Counted from the stretch's first letter, positions 42,598 through 51,074 are shown. The stretch: DNA of 64,000 nt from Blautia sp. Marseille-P3201T (GCF_900120295.1 NZ_LT635470.1:1054001-1118000), one strand, 5' to 3'. Numbers and translations: made by a program. The notes: generated by a model not told the origin, from the sequence alone.

Positions 42598-44160
42598 CTA
42601 CATAATATCTTTCTTCGTTTCCTTATCTAAGAAAAACAGTTTTATTGCAGAAGCAACCTGTAAAATAAAAATAGTAAGAACCGCAAAACCACCACAGGCA
42701 GCCAGATATTTTACACCGTCAACACCTTGTTCACCGCCTCCGAAGGCAACCATAATACATGCAATAAGTCCAATGGATACGCCCCATACAATTTTCTGCC
42801 AGATTGCCGGTTCTTCATCGTGTTTTGCCCCTTTTGTACATAAAGCAGCAATAGTTGTAGACATGGTATCAGCCGTGGTAGAAAAAGCAGCGATAAGCGC
42901 CACAATAATTACCGGAATAATAATTGCACCTAAAGGCACATGTTTTAAGAATTCCCAAATTCCGGCTACTGCACCTTCTTCCTGAATAGTGGCAATAATA
43001 TCTGCTTTTCCGCTTGTCTGCCATTTCAAAGCAGTTCCACCCCATACTGAGAACCATACAAAACCAAAAGATGCCGGTAAAATCCAGTTGATTACCAAAA
43101 ACTGACGAACCGTTCTTCCATAAGCAATAATTGCAAAGAAGATACCCATTAATGGAGCATAGGCAATCCAGATAGCCCAGTCATACATGGTCCACCATGT
43201 AACTAAAGCTTCGCCTCCTACGGTTCCCGGATCAAATCCCCATGTCCAGAAACGGTCTAGCCAGTATCCTAAGCCCACATTTGCCATATTAAGAATATAC
43301 AATGTCGGACCAATTAAAAACAATACAATCAAAAGTACATAAAAAATCTTAGAAGTCAGTCCTGCCAGCCACTTAATACCTTTATCAATGCCCGTTACAG
43401 ATGCAACCGTAAAAGTGGCTGTAATGATTGCCGTTAAAACAAACCATACAATCGGTCCTTGTTTGATACCGTAAGCAGAAGAAAGTCCTGTTCCGATAAG
43501 AGCAAGTCCTGCACCAAGAGAAGATGCCAGTCCAAGTGCAATGGCAAGTACAGACAAAACGTCAATAAGCGCTTTCCAAAAGCCTTTTGTAACCCCCTCT
43601 CCGAAAAGAGGAATTAAAGATGCAGAAACAGAAAGCTCTTTTTTCCTATTGAAATACATATACGCAATGATTACTCCTGAAAGTGCGTACATGGCATACG
43701 GAACAAAGGTCCAGTTGTAGAAGCTGCGTCCCATAGCAAACTGCGCCGCTTCATCAGACAGTGCTTTTACTCCATATCCATCCAATTCACCGTAAATATT
43801 TCCAAAATAAATTAAAACTTCATTTACACCATAAGTAATCAATCCTGTTGCAATACCTCCGGTAAGTGTCATGGCAAACCATGAACCGAAAGAATATTCC
43901 GCCTTGGCGTCTTTCCCTCCAAAACGAATATTACCTGTCTTTGAAAAAGCCAGCAATGCCACTACCACCAAGGTTACCATGGCAACCACCTGATACAGCC
44001 ATCCAAAAGAGTCCAAAGACCATGAAAAAATCCCCTTTGTCACTTTGGTCAGCCATTCGTTGTTTACAATACCTAAAATCGCTGCGCCCCCTACTACCAG
44101 AAAGCAAGGAATGAACACATTCCAGCGTATGGGCTTTTTGTTTGTTTTGTTTCCTTCCAT
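42598..44160 (-). CDS. BCCT-family betaine/carnitine/choline-type transporter
   Basis: A 520-residue secondary transporter with twelve helices. The family signature around helix 8 is WTMYDWAIWIAYAPLMGIF, and GRTVRQF follows. BCCT proteins import compounds with a quaternary ammonium group, driven by sodium or proton gradients or by exchange. It is the first gene of the operon with the MIO-less lyase, and is read from the sigma-54 promoter at 44224-44239. A weak GAGAAAAG precedes the ATG. Confidence 0.92.
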   Translation of the reverse strand: MEGNKTNKKPIRWNVFIPCFLVVGGAAILGIVNNEWLTKVTKGIFSWSLDSFGWLYQVVAMVTLVVVALLAFSKTGNIRFGGKDAKAEYSFGSWFAMTLTGGIATGLITYGVNEVLIYFGNIYGELDGYGVKALSDEAAQFAMGRSFYNWTFVPYAMYALSGVIIAYMYFNRKKELSVSASLIPLFGEGVTKGFWKALIDVLSVLAIALGLASSLGAGLALIGTGLSSAYGIKQGPIVWFVLTAIITATFTVASVTGIDKGIKWLAGLTSKIFYVLLIVLFLIGPTLYILNMANVGLGYWLDRFWTWGFDPGTVGGEALVTWWTMYDWAIWIAYAPLMGIFFAIIAYGRTVRQFLVINWILPASFGFVWFSVWGGTALKWQTSGKADIIATIQEEGAVAGIWEFLKHVPLGAIIIPVIIVALIAAFSTTADTMSTTIAALCTKGAKHDEEPAIWQKIVWGVSIGLIACIMVAFGGGEQGVDGVKYLAACGGFAVLTIFILQVASAIKLFFLDKETKKDIM

Positions 44161-44223
44161 ACTTTTCTCTGTCCGATTAAAAATCGGCTCGCTCCTTTCT
44201 TTTGTTTTCTACCATACTAATAT

Positions 44224-44239
44224 GCAATTTCCGTGCCAA
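44224..44239 (-). promoter_or_regulatory. Sigma-54 promoter of the BCCT-lyase operon
   Basis: On the minus strand TTGGCAC, five bases (GGAAA), TTGCAT: a perfect -24/-12 match (TGGCAC-N5-TTGCW). It lies about 65 bases before the transporter ATG. Confidence 0.92.
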
Positions 44240-44291
44240 CCAATAAACAGCGCTTTTCCATGATTTTCTTTTTCCAAGATGTTTTATAAAC

Positions 44292-44326
44292 GCCAAATTG
44301 TTTTGCATTATGCAAATTTATTTGGC
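44292..44326. promoter_or_regulatory. Upstream activating site, nested inverted repeats
   Basis: An outer pair GCCAAAT (44292-44298) and ATTTGGC (44320-44326) encloses TTTGCA-TTA-TGCAAA (44302-44316). It lies about 80 bases upstream of the -12 element, as expected for the enhancer of the sigma-54 activator encoded beside it. Confidence 0.75.
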
Positions 44327-44333
44327 ACTTTTC

Positions 44334-44362
44334 TTGTCTTTCTTATTCTCTGCTGATATAAT
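44334..44362 (+). promoter_or_regulatory. Vegetative promoter of the activator gene
   Basis: TTGTCT and TATAAT (with TG extension) are 17 bases apart, 47 bases before the ATG at 44409. It abuts the activating site, so the activator may control its own level. Confidence 0.7.
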
Positions 44363-44408
44363 AATCAAAACAATACGCACCAATAAATTACAAAAGGAGT
44401 GTTTTCCT

Positions 44409-46073
44409 ATGAAAGCTTTTTATGATATCTGTTTTACAGTCAATGAACACTATCAGTTTCTTCATGTACAGTACGGAAATATTCAGATAGAAAATACTTA
44501 TGCGCCCTTATTTAAAAACTGGATTTCTTATCAAAGGCATATTACTTCTGTTTTCCCTGTTGCAGAAGAAGATATAAACGGTGAATTTATCTGGGACGGA
44601 GACTCTTTTTCCTACAAAAGAATGGATGCCTCAAATCAGGGTTTTTATTATTTTTTAACCAAACAAAACCATTTGGAAGATTTGTTAATTCAAGCTTTAA
44701 ATTTAATTACGGATGGGGTTCAGATTTATGACGAAAATGGATATGCTCTGTTTTTCAATCAGGCAAGCCGTAATCTCTCCCATATTCCCCCTGCGCTTGA
44801 TATCAGAGGCCGCCATCTTTTGGATTTATTTGCCCTTGATGAACAAATCAGCACCACTATGACCGCTTTGCGTACCAAGGCACCTGTGATTAACCGGGTA
44901 GATAATTTTTCTACTTCTGCCGGTGTTTCTATTGCCTCTGTAAATACTTCTTATCCTGTTTCCAAAGATAATGAGGTAATCGGAGCCATTGTATTTGAAC
45001 AGACACAGGAAATGATTAACTGCAATAAAGAAAAAATGGCACAATCTGAAAAAGCGCTGCGGGATTTCCAGCCTAATACTCCTCCTACCCGATTTTCCGG
45101 TTATACCTTTGACCATATCATCGGACACGGAGAAGGTTTACAAAAAGCAGTTCGCATAGCCAGAAAAATTGCTTCTCAGAACAATTCTGTTCTTCTGGTA
45201 GGTGAAACAGGAACCGGAAAAGAAATTTTTGCTCAAAGTATTCACCGTTGCAGCCCCAGAAAGAACAAAAAATTCGTAGCATTAAATTGTGCTGCCATTC
45301 CGGAAACTCTCATTGAAAGTCTTTTATTCGGAACACAAAAAGGCAGTTTTACAGGAAGTGAAAATAAAACCGGATATTTTGAAGAAGCAGAAGGGGGAAC
45401 TCTATTCTTAGATGAAATGAACTCCATGAGCCTTGCTATGCAGTCGAAAATTCTGCGAGCCCTTCAGGAAAATTCTTTCCGCAGAGTAGGAGGGCAAAAG
45501 GATATTTCCATGGACGTGCGTATTATTTCTTCCTGTAATAAAGATCCTTTCCTTTGCATTAAAGAAAACGAATTGCGAAAAGACCTTTTTTACCGTCTTT
45601 CCACCGTTATGATTGAACTGCCTCCCCTTAGAAATCACAAGGAAGACTTAGAAGAACTTATTCAATATCATCTTCGTTCTACTGTGTTTCAATACGTGCA
45701 CAGTTCCACAGAACTCAGTCCTGAAGTCATGGAACTTTTCTATCATTATAACTGGCCGGGAAATGTAAGGGAATTATTTCATGTATTAGATTATGTCCGC
45801 AATATCTCTGATGGAAATACCATTCTTTTGGAGCATTTGCCTTCTTATCTTCTAAAGACAAAAAAAGCACCGGAAACTCTGAAACAAGTTCCCGATACTT
45901 CTGTCTCTTTTCAAGATACATCTCTGCAAAACATGATGGACGAATATGAACATAAAATTCTGTGTTCTGCTTTAGAGCATTTTGGATACAATATTACAAA
46001 AACTGCCGATGCCCTTGGTATCCGCAGACAAAGTCTGCAATATCGTATCCACAAATACGGTATTCATATTTAA
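44409..46073 (+). CDS. Sigma-54-dependent activator with PAS sensor
   Basis: A 554-residue enhancer-binding protein of RocR-like layout: unclassified N-terminal region (1-95), PAS domain (about 100-215) with GVQIYDENGYALFFNQ, AAA+ domain (about 235-460) with Walker A GETGTGKE, loop GSFTGS (usual GAFTGA), GGTLFLDEMN, and R-finger region, then a Fis-type HTH (about 515-550) with TKTADALGIRRQSLQYRI. AAAAGGAG precedes ATG 44409. It faces away from the operon it likely controls and overlaps the rpoN fragment end by four bases. Confidence 0.92.
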   Translation: MKAFYDICFTVNEHYQFLHVQYGNIQIENTYAPLFKNWISYQRHITSVFPVAEEDINGEFIWDGDSFSYKRMDASNQGFYYFLTKQNHLEDLLIQALNLITDGVQIYDENGYALFFNQASRNLSHIPPALDIRGRHLLDLFALDEQISTTMTALRTKAPVINRVDNFSTSAGVSIASVNTSYPVSKDNEVIGAIVFEQTQEMINCNKEKMAQSEKALRDFQPNTPPTRFSGYTFDHIIGHGEGLQKAVRIARKIASQNNSVLLVGETGTGKEIFAQSIHRCSPRKNKKFVALNCAAIPETLIESLLFGTQKGSFTGSENKTGYFEEAEGGTLFLDEMNSMSLAMQSKILRALQENSFRRVGGQKDISMDVRIISSCNKDPFLCIKENELRKDLFYRLSTVMIELPPLRNHKEDLEELIQYHLRSTVFQYVHSSTELSPEVMELFYHYNWPGNVRELFHVLDYVRNISDGNTILLEHLPSYLLKTKKAPETLKQVPDTSVSFQDTSLQNMMDEYEHKILCSALEHFGYNITKTADALGIRRQSLQYRIHKYGIHI

Positions 46074-46435
46074 TACACTTTTCTTCCAAGAGCTTCACTG
46101 ATGTTCATGGAATTTCTGTATTTGGCAATGGTTCTGCGGGAAATGTCAATACCCATTTCCTGCAATTTCTCTGCCAAAGCCCTGTCGCTGTATGGATTTT
46201 TCTTATCCTCATTCTCTATAACATCTTTTAAACATTCTTTCACATACTCCGTACTTTTCTCTGTTCCCGATGAAAAGAAAAAGGAAAGTGGAAACATTCC
46301 CCAAGCACACTGCAAATATTTTCCCTGTACTGCACGACTGACCGTGGAAGGATGCACCTGTAACTTTTCGGCAGCTTCTTTTTGCGTCATAGGCTGCAAA
46401 TAACTTCTTCCCTTTTGAAAAATGTCTTATATCAA
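46070..46435 (-). pseudogene. rpoN: Truncated sigma-54 factor (RpoN C-terminal domain only)
   Basis: Only the DNA-binding end of sigma-54 remains. QPMTQKEAAEKLQVHPSTVS and RAVQGKY give the -24-binding HTH region, and SRRTIAKYRNSM is the RpoN box. In the same frame FQKGRSYL precedes it, and then a TAA stop at about 46428. A typical RpoN is about 450 residues; activator-contact and core-binding regions are missing. A functional sigma-54 must be encoded elsewhere for the nearby -24/-12 promoter to work. Confidence 0.85.
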
Positions 46436-46642
46436 CTATCTTTTCATTAAACAAAAAAACAGAGTCCATACCCTGCCATCGATATGTCTCTGTTTCTTTG
46501 TCTATGAGGATTCGACATTGCTTTGTGCCGTATAACATTTTTTGCGGAGGATGTATACGGCATCTGCATATTCATGCAGTAATTCAGTAACCTGTAACAG
46601 TAACTGTATCTTTATCATATACTACTTATCCGACCTTTACAA

Positions 46643-46663
46643 GCCTCCCCGGGGGGCATTTTT
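46643..46663 (+). terminator. GC-rich terminator-like hairpin
   Basis: GCCTCCCC pairs with GGGGGGC and is followed by ATTTTT. No plus-strand gene ends close by, so it may be a remnant. Confidence 0.6.
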
Positions 46664-46668
46664 AAAAA

Positions 46669-46690
46669 AGATTGTACAACAGCACAATCT
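46669..46690. repeat. Small hairpin related to the one at 11.7 kb
   Basis: AGATTGT and ACAATCT arms around an AACA-containing loop. The wider sequence, GATTGTACAACAGCACAATC, resembles the 11723-11750 hairpin with a few changes. Confidence 0.55.
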
Positions 46691-46721
46691 CCGCACACGA
46701 GCGGTTCACAAAATGATAATT

Positions 46722-46997
46722 TTATTTAATAAAGCTGTCAATCCCTTTTTTCAGTTTTCCAAGCCCTTCTTTATCCTGAAACTCCAGTTCTTCTTCCAGA
46801 CATTCTTCCATATACTGCTTTAAAACCTCTTTTCCTGCGCCATTGACTGCGGATTTTACTGCTGCCAACTGGATAAGCACCTCACTGCAGTCTCTGCCGT
46901 CTTCCACCATCTGTTTCACCATTTTTAAATGCCCCGTTGCCCTTGCCAGACGGTTCACCATTGCTTTGTCATACGTGGTCTGTTTTTTATCTTCCAT
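46722..46997 (-). CDS. CsoR/FrmR-family sensor repressor, CstR-like
   Basis: A 91-residue all-helical repressor. RLARATGHLKMVKQMVEDGRD opens the family fold. Cys37 and Cys66 match the two conserved Cys of CsoR, but the His four residues before the second Cys is Tyr62. Copper sensing needs that His; persulfide sensors (CstR) keep the two Cys and lack it. A thiol-sensing role is therefore more likely. No obvious target gene follows it. AGGAG precedes the ATG. Confidence 0.85.
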   Translation of the reverse strand: MEDKKQTTYDKAMVNRLARATGHLKMVKQMVEDGRDCSEVLIQLAAVKSAVNGAGKEVLKQYMEECLEEELEFQDKEGLGKLKKGIDSFIK

Positions 46998-47026
46998 ATT
47001 TTTCTCCTAAAAGGCGGGGCTGCATA

Positions 47027-47614
47027 CTAACAATAAATATCCTCGTCTGCGTTTTCGTTCCACTGGTATCCCAGCTCCTTCGCCGCCTTCTCTGCGGCGG
47101 CAATATCCAAAATGTCTGTAATCACCCAAAGAGCAGTATCCATACCCAATACGGTATTTCCGCAGGAATAAAACTTGCCGTCAATGGCTACCTTTGCCCC
47201 TTCTATTCTCTCTATACCGGCAGTAAACATTCTGTTCCAGTTAGTATCCATGGGAAAATCCGCAATTCTCCTGCGGTACAAAAGCCCTGTCTGTGCCAGA
47301 ATTGCAGAACCATTTCCAATCATCAAACAATAATCGGCGTTTTCTGCTGCTCTCTTTATAATATTTAATGCTCTTTCATCTTTCCATAAAAGCCTTCTTG
47401 CGCCTTTTCCTCCGGGAATAATTAAAATCCCGTCAATTTCCTCCGGTACAAGAAAGTCTGTCCACACTTTTACTCCATGTACACTATTGATTACATCTCC
47501 GGAGACAGAAAGATAACGGATATGAAATTCCTCCGGAAGCTTTCCGAAAACTTCTGCCGGTCCAAAGGCATCCAAGGTTTCAAAATCATCAAACAGTACA
47601 ATATTTACATACAT
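47027..47614 (-). CDS. DJ-1/PfpI-family protein without the nucleophile Cys
   Basis: A 195-residue DJ-1/PfpI-fold protein. The opening NIVLFDDFETLDAFGPAEVF is typical and carries the Glu/Asp region. The nucleophile elbow, usually (V/S)CTGS, reads MIGNGSAILAQTGLL, so the Cys is replaced. The result is likely a non-hydrolytic or binding member. It begins two bases after the stop of the ABC ATPase gene and is the distal gene of the importer operon. Confidence 0.85.
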   Translation of the reverse strand: MYVNIVLFDDFETLDAFGPAEVFGKLPEEFHIRYLSVSGDVINSVHGVKVWTDFLVPEEIDGILIIPGGKGARRLLWKDERALNIIKRAAENADYCLMIGNGSAILAQTGLLYRRRIADFPMDTNWNRMFTAGIERIEGAKVAIDGKFYSCGNTVLGMDTALWVITDILDIAAAEKAAKELGYQWNENADEDIYC

Positions 47615-47616
47615 TT

Positions 47617-48240
47617 TCAGATATCCTCCCTTTTATTGATTTCCGCCAGATTGATTGTTCTGGTGCAGATTTTTTTTGCCAGCTCTGCATTATGGGTAAC
47701 CATTAAAAGTCCCAGCCTTCTCTCCTCTACTTCTTTTAACATTAAATTCCAAATCTGTGCCTGTGTAATCACATCCAACATGGTACTCATTTCATCTGCA
47801 AAAAGAAAATGTGTACCGGAAAATAAGGAACGGGCAACACAAAACCGCTGAAGCTCTCCGCCTGAAAGCTCTCTCGGATAACGCTCCAGCCAGTCCTTCT
47901 CAATTCCCAGCGCCTTCATCACTTCTTCACGGAACATTCCCGACTCCTGAAGCACTTTTTTCATCTTCCAGCGGGGATTGATAGCTTTTTCCGGATGCTG
48001 GTAAATCAACTGAACAGGAGATACTCCTTTTTTCGGCAAAGGCTTTCCGTCCAGCAAAACTTCTCCCTTGGTAGGTCTTAAATATCCGGACATAATTTTT
48101 ACCAGCGTGCTTTTTCCATATCCGCTTGGTCCGATTAAGCCTACCCTCTCCCCCTCTTCTATTTTCAGACTTACGTCATGTAAAATCCACGGCTGATTAT
48201 CACTATACCGAAAGCTTATATTCTTTGCTTCAATCTGCAT
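47617..48240 (-). CDS. ABC importer ATPase, OppF/NikE-like (short form)
   Basis: A 207-residue ATPase: Walker A GPSGYGKST, signature LSGGELQRF, Walker B FLFADEMSTMLD, H-loop VTHNAEL. It lacks the C-terminal domain usual in OppF and is as short as NikE-type subunits. The glutamate after Walker B is kept (DE). It overlaps the first ATPase gene by 11 bases. With the SBP and two permeases it forms a five-gene peptide/nickel-type importer. Confidence 0.9.
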   Translation of the reverse strand: MQIEAKNISFRYSDNQPWILHDVSLKIEEGERVGLIGPSGYGKSTLVKIMSGYLRPTKGEVLLDGKPLPKKGVSPVQLIYQHPEKAINPRWKMKKVLQESGMFREEVMKALGIEKDWLERYPRELSGGELQRFCVARSLFSGTHFLFADEMSTMLDVITQAQIWNLMLKEVEERRLGLLMVTHNAELAKKICTRTINLAEINKREDI

Positions 48241-49159
48241 GTATACACCTCACATATCCCCCACGTACCTCTCTCATGGGAATATTTTCTTCACATTCTT
48301 TTGTCTTATGAGGACATCTGGGTGAAAACAGACACCCTTTTGGCAAATATTTTGCATAAGGCTGAAAACCGGGAATTGGTTCAAAGCCATTTTGCGGAAG
48401 AGCTTTCCACAGCGCCTTAGAATACGGATGACGAAGGGCATCTACTCCTTCAAGAAAGTCCTTTGCATCTGCCATCTCCACCGTAGTTCCTGCATAAAAT
48501 ACTGCAATTCTGTCTGCAATATGAAACGCCAAATCAATGTCATGGGTAATTAAAATAACTGCTTTTCCTTCATCGGCAAGCTCCCTGAATATTTTCAGAG
48601 CCTCCAATGCCATTTCCAAATCCAGTCCCGGCGTAGGCTCATCTGCAATAATCACCTCTGCCCCGCTTAATACTGCCGTAGAAACTAAAACTCTTCTCGC
48701 CATTCCTCCTGAAAGCTGAAAAGGATATAACTGTTCTGTTTTTTCATCTAAATGAAATCTCCGGAAAATCTCTCTTTGAGCTTTTATGATTTCCTTATCT
48801 GCCTTTCTTCCACGTACCTGTGTTCCCACCTTCATAAGCGGGTCCAGATAAGAGACAGACTGAGGCACCAGCGCCATTTCTTTTCCACGCAAAGCTTCTT
48901 TTTCTTTTTGACTGAGCACTTTCCCCTTATAAGAAATCTCTCCGCTTATGGAAGCGTTTTCCGGCAAAAGTCCCATAACCGCATGGGCCAGCAGACTCTT
49001 ACCGGAACCGCTGGAGCCCGCAATAGCTACAATTTCTCCCGGCCGTACATCTAAGGTCAGATTGGAAATTACTTTTAAATCATATTTTTCAAGTCCATTA
49101 TCATACATCTGAAAGGATACGGACAAATCCTTTACTGATAAAATCGGTTCTTTTTTCAT
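48230..49159 (-). CDS. ABC importer ATPase, OppD/NikD-like
   Basis: A 309-residue ATPase: Walker A GSSGSGKSL, signature LSGGMARRV (less usual), Walker B VIIADEPTPGLD. The C-terminal oligopeptide-transporter domain is present with LRHPYSKAL and the Cys-rich CLFSPRCPHKTKEC. It follows the permease gene by nine bases, with AGGAG before the ATG. Confidence 0.92.
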   Translation of the reverse strand: MKKEPILSVKDLSVSFQMYDNGLEKYDLKVISNLTLDVRPGEIVAIAGSSGSGKSLLAHAVMGLLPENASISGEISYKGKVLSQKEKEALRGKEMALVPQSVSYLDPLMKVGTQVRGRKADKEIIKAQREIFRRFHLDEKTEQLYPFQLSGGMARRVLVSTAVLSGAEVIIADEPTPGLDLEMALEALKIFRELADEGKAVILITHDIDLAFHIADRIAVFYAGTTVEMADAKDFLEGVDALRHPYSKALWKALPQNGFEPIPGFQPYAKYLPKGCLFSPRCPHKTKECEENIPMREVRGGYVRCIHAD

Positions 49160-49168
49160 CTCTTACTC

Positions 49169-49999
49169 CTATTCATGAGCGCTGTACGGGTCAATAATCT
49201 TCTTCAGATTTTCTCCCAGACGGTCAAATAATAAAACAATAATCACCAGCATCAGTCCAGGGAAAAATGCCAGCCACCACATACCTGCTGAAATATATTT
49301 CATGGACTCAGAAAGAATAATTCCGATTGCCGGCTGTTCCGGAGAAAGCCCGAAACCTAAGAAAGTCAAACCTGACTCGTGCATAATGGCATGAGGGAAC
49401 ATTAAAATTAACCCAATTAAAAACTGCGGTACCATGTGCGGTAAAATATGATGTACGGTAATCCACCAACTGGAATGTCCCAGCTTTTTAGAAACCTCTA
49501 TGTACTGCTGAGAACGAATTTGAAGGACTTCGCTTCGGATAATACGTGCCAAGCCTGTCCAGTGGGTAACCGCCACGCCAATTAAAACGCCCTTTAATCC
49601 TCTTCCACAGGCAAAAGAAATTAAAATCAAAAGCACTGTATGAGGAATTCCCATAACTAAATCAATGAGCCAGTTCATCAAATGGTCCAGCCATGATTTT
49701 CCTGTGGCTGCGATTACTCCTACAATTAAAGCAATCACAGCGCTGACGCTGGATGCAACTACGCCAACGACAATACTTACAGATAAGCCTTTTATGGTTC
49801 TTACCAGCATGTCCCTTCCCAGCATATCCGTTCCAAAAGGATGTTTTAAAGACGGCGCTAAGCCTTTCTGTGAAAAGTCCGCCTGTATCAGCTCATCGCT
49901 TAAAAATGTACCTGACAAATAAACACCAAGCAATACCGCAAAAATCAGAATGGCAAAAAGAATGGTCTTTTTTCGTCTGTTTAAAATTTTGCTATTCAT
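49169..49999 (-). CDS. ABC importer permease, OppC/NikC-like
   Basis: A 276-residue permease with about six helices. Early HPFGTDMLGRDMLVR is the OppC hallmark; the ATPase-contact loop is EVSKKLGHSSWWITVHHILP with the EAA-type pattern. It overlaps the partner permease by eight bases. GGAGGG precedes the ATG. Confidence 0.92.
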   Translation of the reverse strand: MNSKILNRRKKTILFAILIFAVLLGVYLSGTFLSDELIQADFSQKGLAPSLKHPFGTDMLGRDMLVRTIKGLSVSIVVGVVASSVSAVIALIVGVIAATGKSWLDHLMNWLIDLVMGIPHTVLLILISFACGRGLKGVLIGVAVTHWTGLARIIRSEVLQIRSQQYIEVSKKLGHSSWWITVHHILPHMVPQFLIGLILMFPHAIMHESGLTFLGFGLSPEQPAIGIILSESMKYISAGMWWLAFFPGLMLVIIVLLFDRLGENLKKIIDPYSAHE

Positions 50000-50984
50000 T
50001 TCTATATCCCTCCCTGATTTGCGGGTCTACAATTCCATATATAATATTCGCCAGCATATTTCCTACAAAAACAAATAAGGTACTAAACAACGTAATTCCC
50101 AGCAATAAAGGAATATCTGAGCCCATACCTGCCGCAGATGCAGCCGCACCAAGTCCCGGATAAGAGAACACTGTTTCCGCCAAAACAGAACCTCCGAAAA
50201 GCTCACTGAAAGAGCCAAACTGCATGGTGATGGCAGGAAGCATAATATTTCTAAGGCCGTGTCTTTTTAAAATACTCCACTTGGACTCTCCTCTTGCTTT
50301 TGCAAATAATACATAATCACTTTCCAAAACATCTACCAGTTTTTCTCTTGTATGCAGCGCCACATTGGCAAAAGAGAGAAAACTTAAAGTTAATGCCGGC
50401 AATATCAAATGGTGAATTCTCTGCAAAATCGTAACCTGATCTGCCGGAACACCTTTTGGTACACTCATGCCCATGGGAAACCAGCCAAGCTGTACGGAAA
50501 ACAGCATCAGAAAGACAATTCCAATCCAGAAGGTGGGAATGGAACACATAATCAGACAGACCTTCTTTAAAATTTTATCTATCCATTTTCCGTTAAAAAT
50601 TCCCATGGCACATCCAATGGCAAAGCCGATAATGCCGGAAAATACCCATGCCGTCATCATCAATGCCAAGGAGGTTGCAAACTTCTCTTTGATTACATCC
50701 AGAACAGGTCTTCGATAAATCAAGGATACGCCAAAATCTCCGTGAAGCAGGGATTTTCCCCATGCCAGAAAGCGTTCCACAGGAGGGTCATTGAGCCCCC
50801 AGTATTCTGCTATTTTTGCTCTTTGTTCTACGCTTACATTGGGAACAGAACCTACATACTGCTGCACCGGGTCTACCGGTGAAAGACTTACCAGTATAAA
50901 GCTTATGATACTCACTGCTATCAGCAGGGTAACCATTCGCAGAAGATACTTTCCCGTAAGCTTCAGATAATACTTACTCTTCAT
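49992..50984 (-). CDS. ABC importer permease, OppB/NikB-like
   Basis: A 330-residue permease with six helices. LSPVDPVQQYVG near residue 32 and the EAA-like YVLFAKARGESKWSILKRHGLRN are diagnostic of OppB-type proteins. It follows the binding-protein gene with a 90-base gap containing a stem-loop. AGGAG precedes the ATG. Confidence 0.92.
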   Translation of the reverse strand: MKSKYYLKLTGKYLLRMVTLLIAVSIISFILVSLSPVDPVQQYVGSVPNVSVEQRAKIAEYWGLNDPPVERFLAWGKSLLHGDFGVSLIYRRPVLDVIKEKFATSLALMMTAWVFSGIIGFAIGCAMGIFNGKWIDKILKKVCLIMCSIPTFWIGIVFLMLFSVQLGWFPMGMSVPKGVPADQVTILQRIHHLILPALTLSFLSFANVALHTREKLVDVLESDYVLFAKARGESKWSILKRHGLRNIMLPAITMQFGSFSELFGGSVLAETVFSYPGLGAAASAAGMGSDIPLLLGITLFSTLFVFVGNMLANIIYGIVDPQIREGYRNE

Positions 50985-51017
50985 TTGTTTTCTCCTATAC
51001 TCTCTATAACCACAATT

Positions 51018-51058
51018 AGAGTTGCCGCATTATTTCCCTAATGCAACAACTCTTTTTC
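51018..51058. terminator. Stem-loop between binding-protein and permease genes
   Basis: AGAGTTGCCGCATTA pairs with TAATGCAACAACTCT. T follows only on the plus strand, so on the operon strand it is more likely an mRNA-stabilising stem that keeps the binding protein in excess. Confidence 0.65.
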
Positions 51059-51074
51059 TGTTTTTATGCTATTT

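Larger units (their letters stand above)
46436..46720. other. Gene-poor gap between rpoN remnant and csoR-like gene
   Basis: About 285 bases without a convincing gene. It contains a short unsupported minus-strand frame of about 38 codons near 46506-46622, a GC-rich terminator-like stem at 46643-46657 and a small hairpin at 46669-46690. I see nothing else. Confidence 0.5.

Noticed and set aside
44322-44338. A plus-strand sigma-54-like site TTGGCAC-N5-TTGTC
   Set aside because: The -12 half lacks the GC pair and coincides with the -35 of a good vegetative promoter; the left half is the arm of the activator site.
46506-46622. Short minus-strand frame of about 38 codons upstream of the rpoN remnant
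   Set aside because: No ribosome site, no recognised family and no context; not separable from chance.
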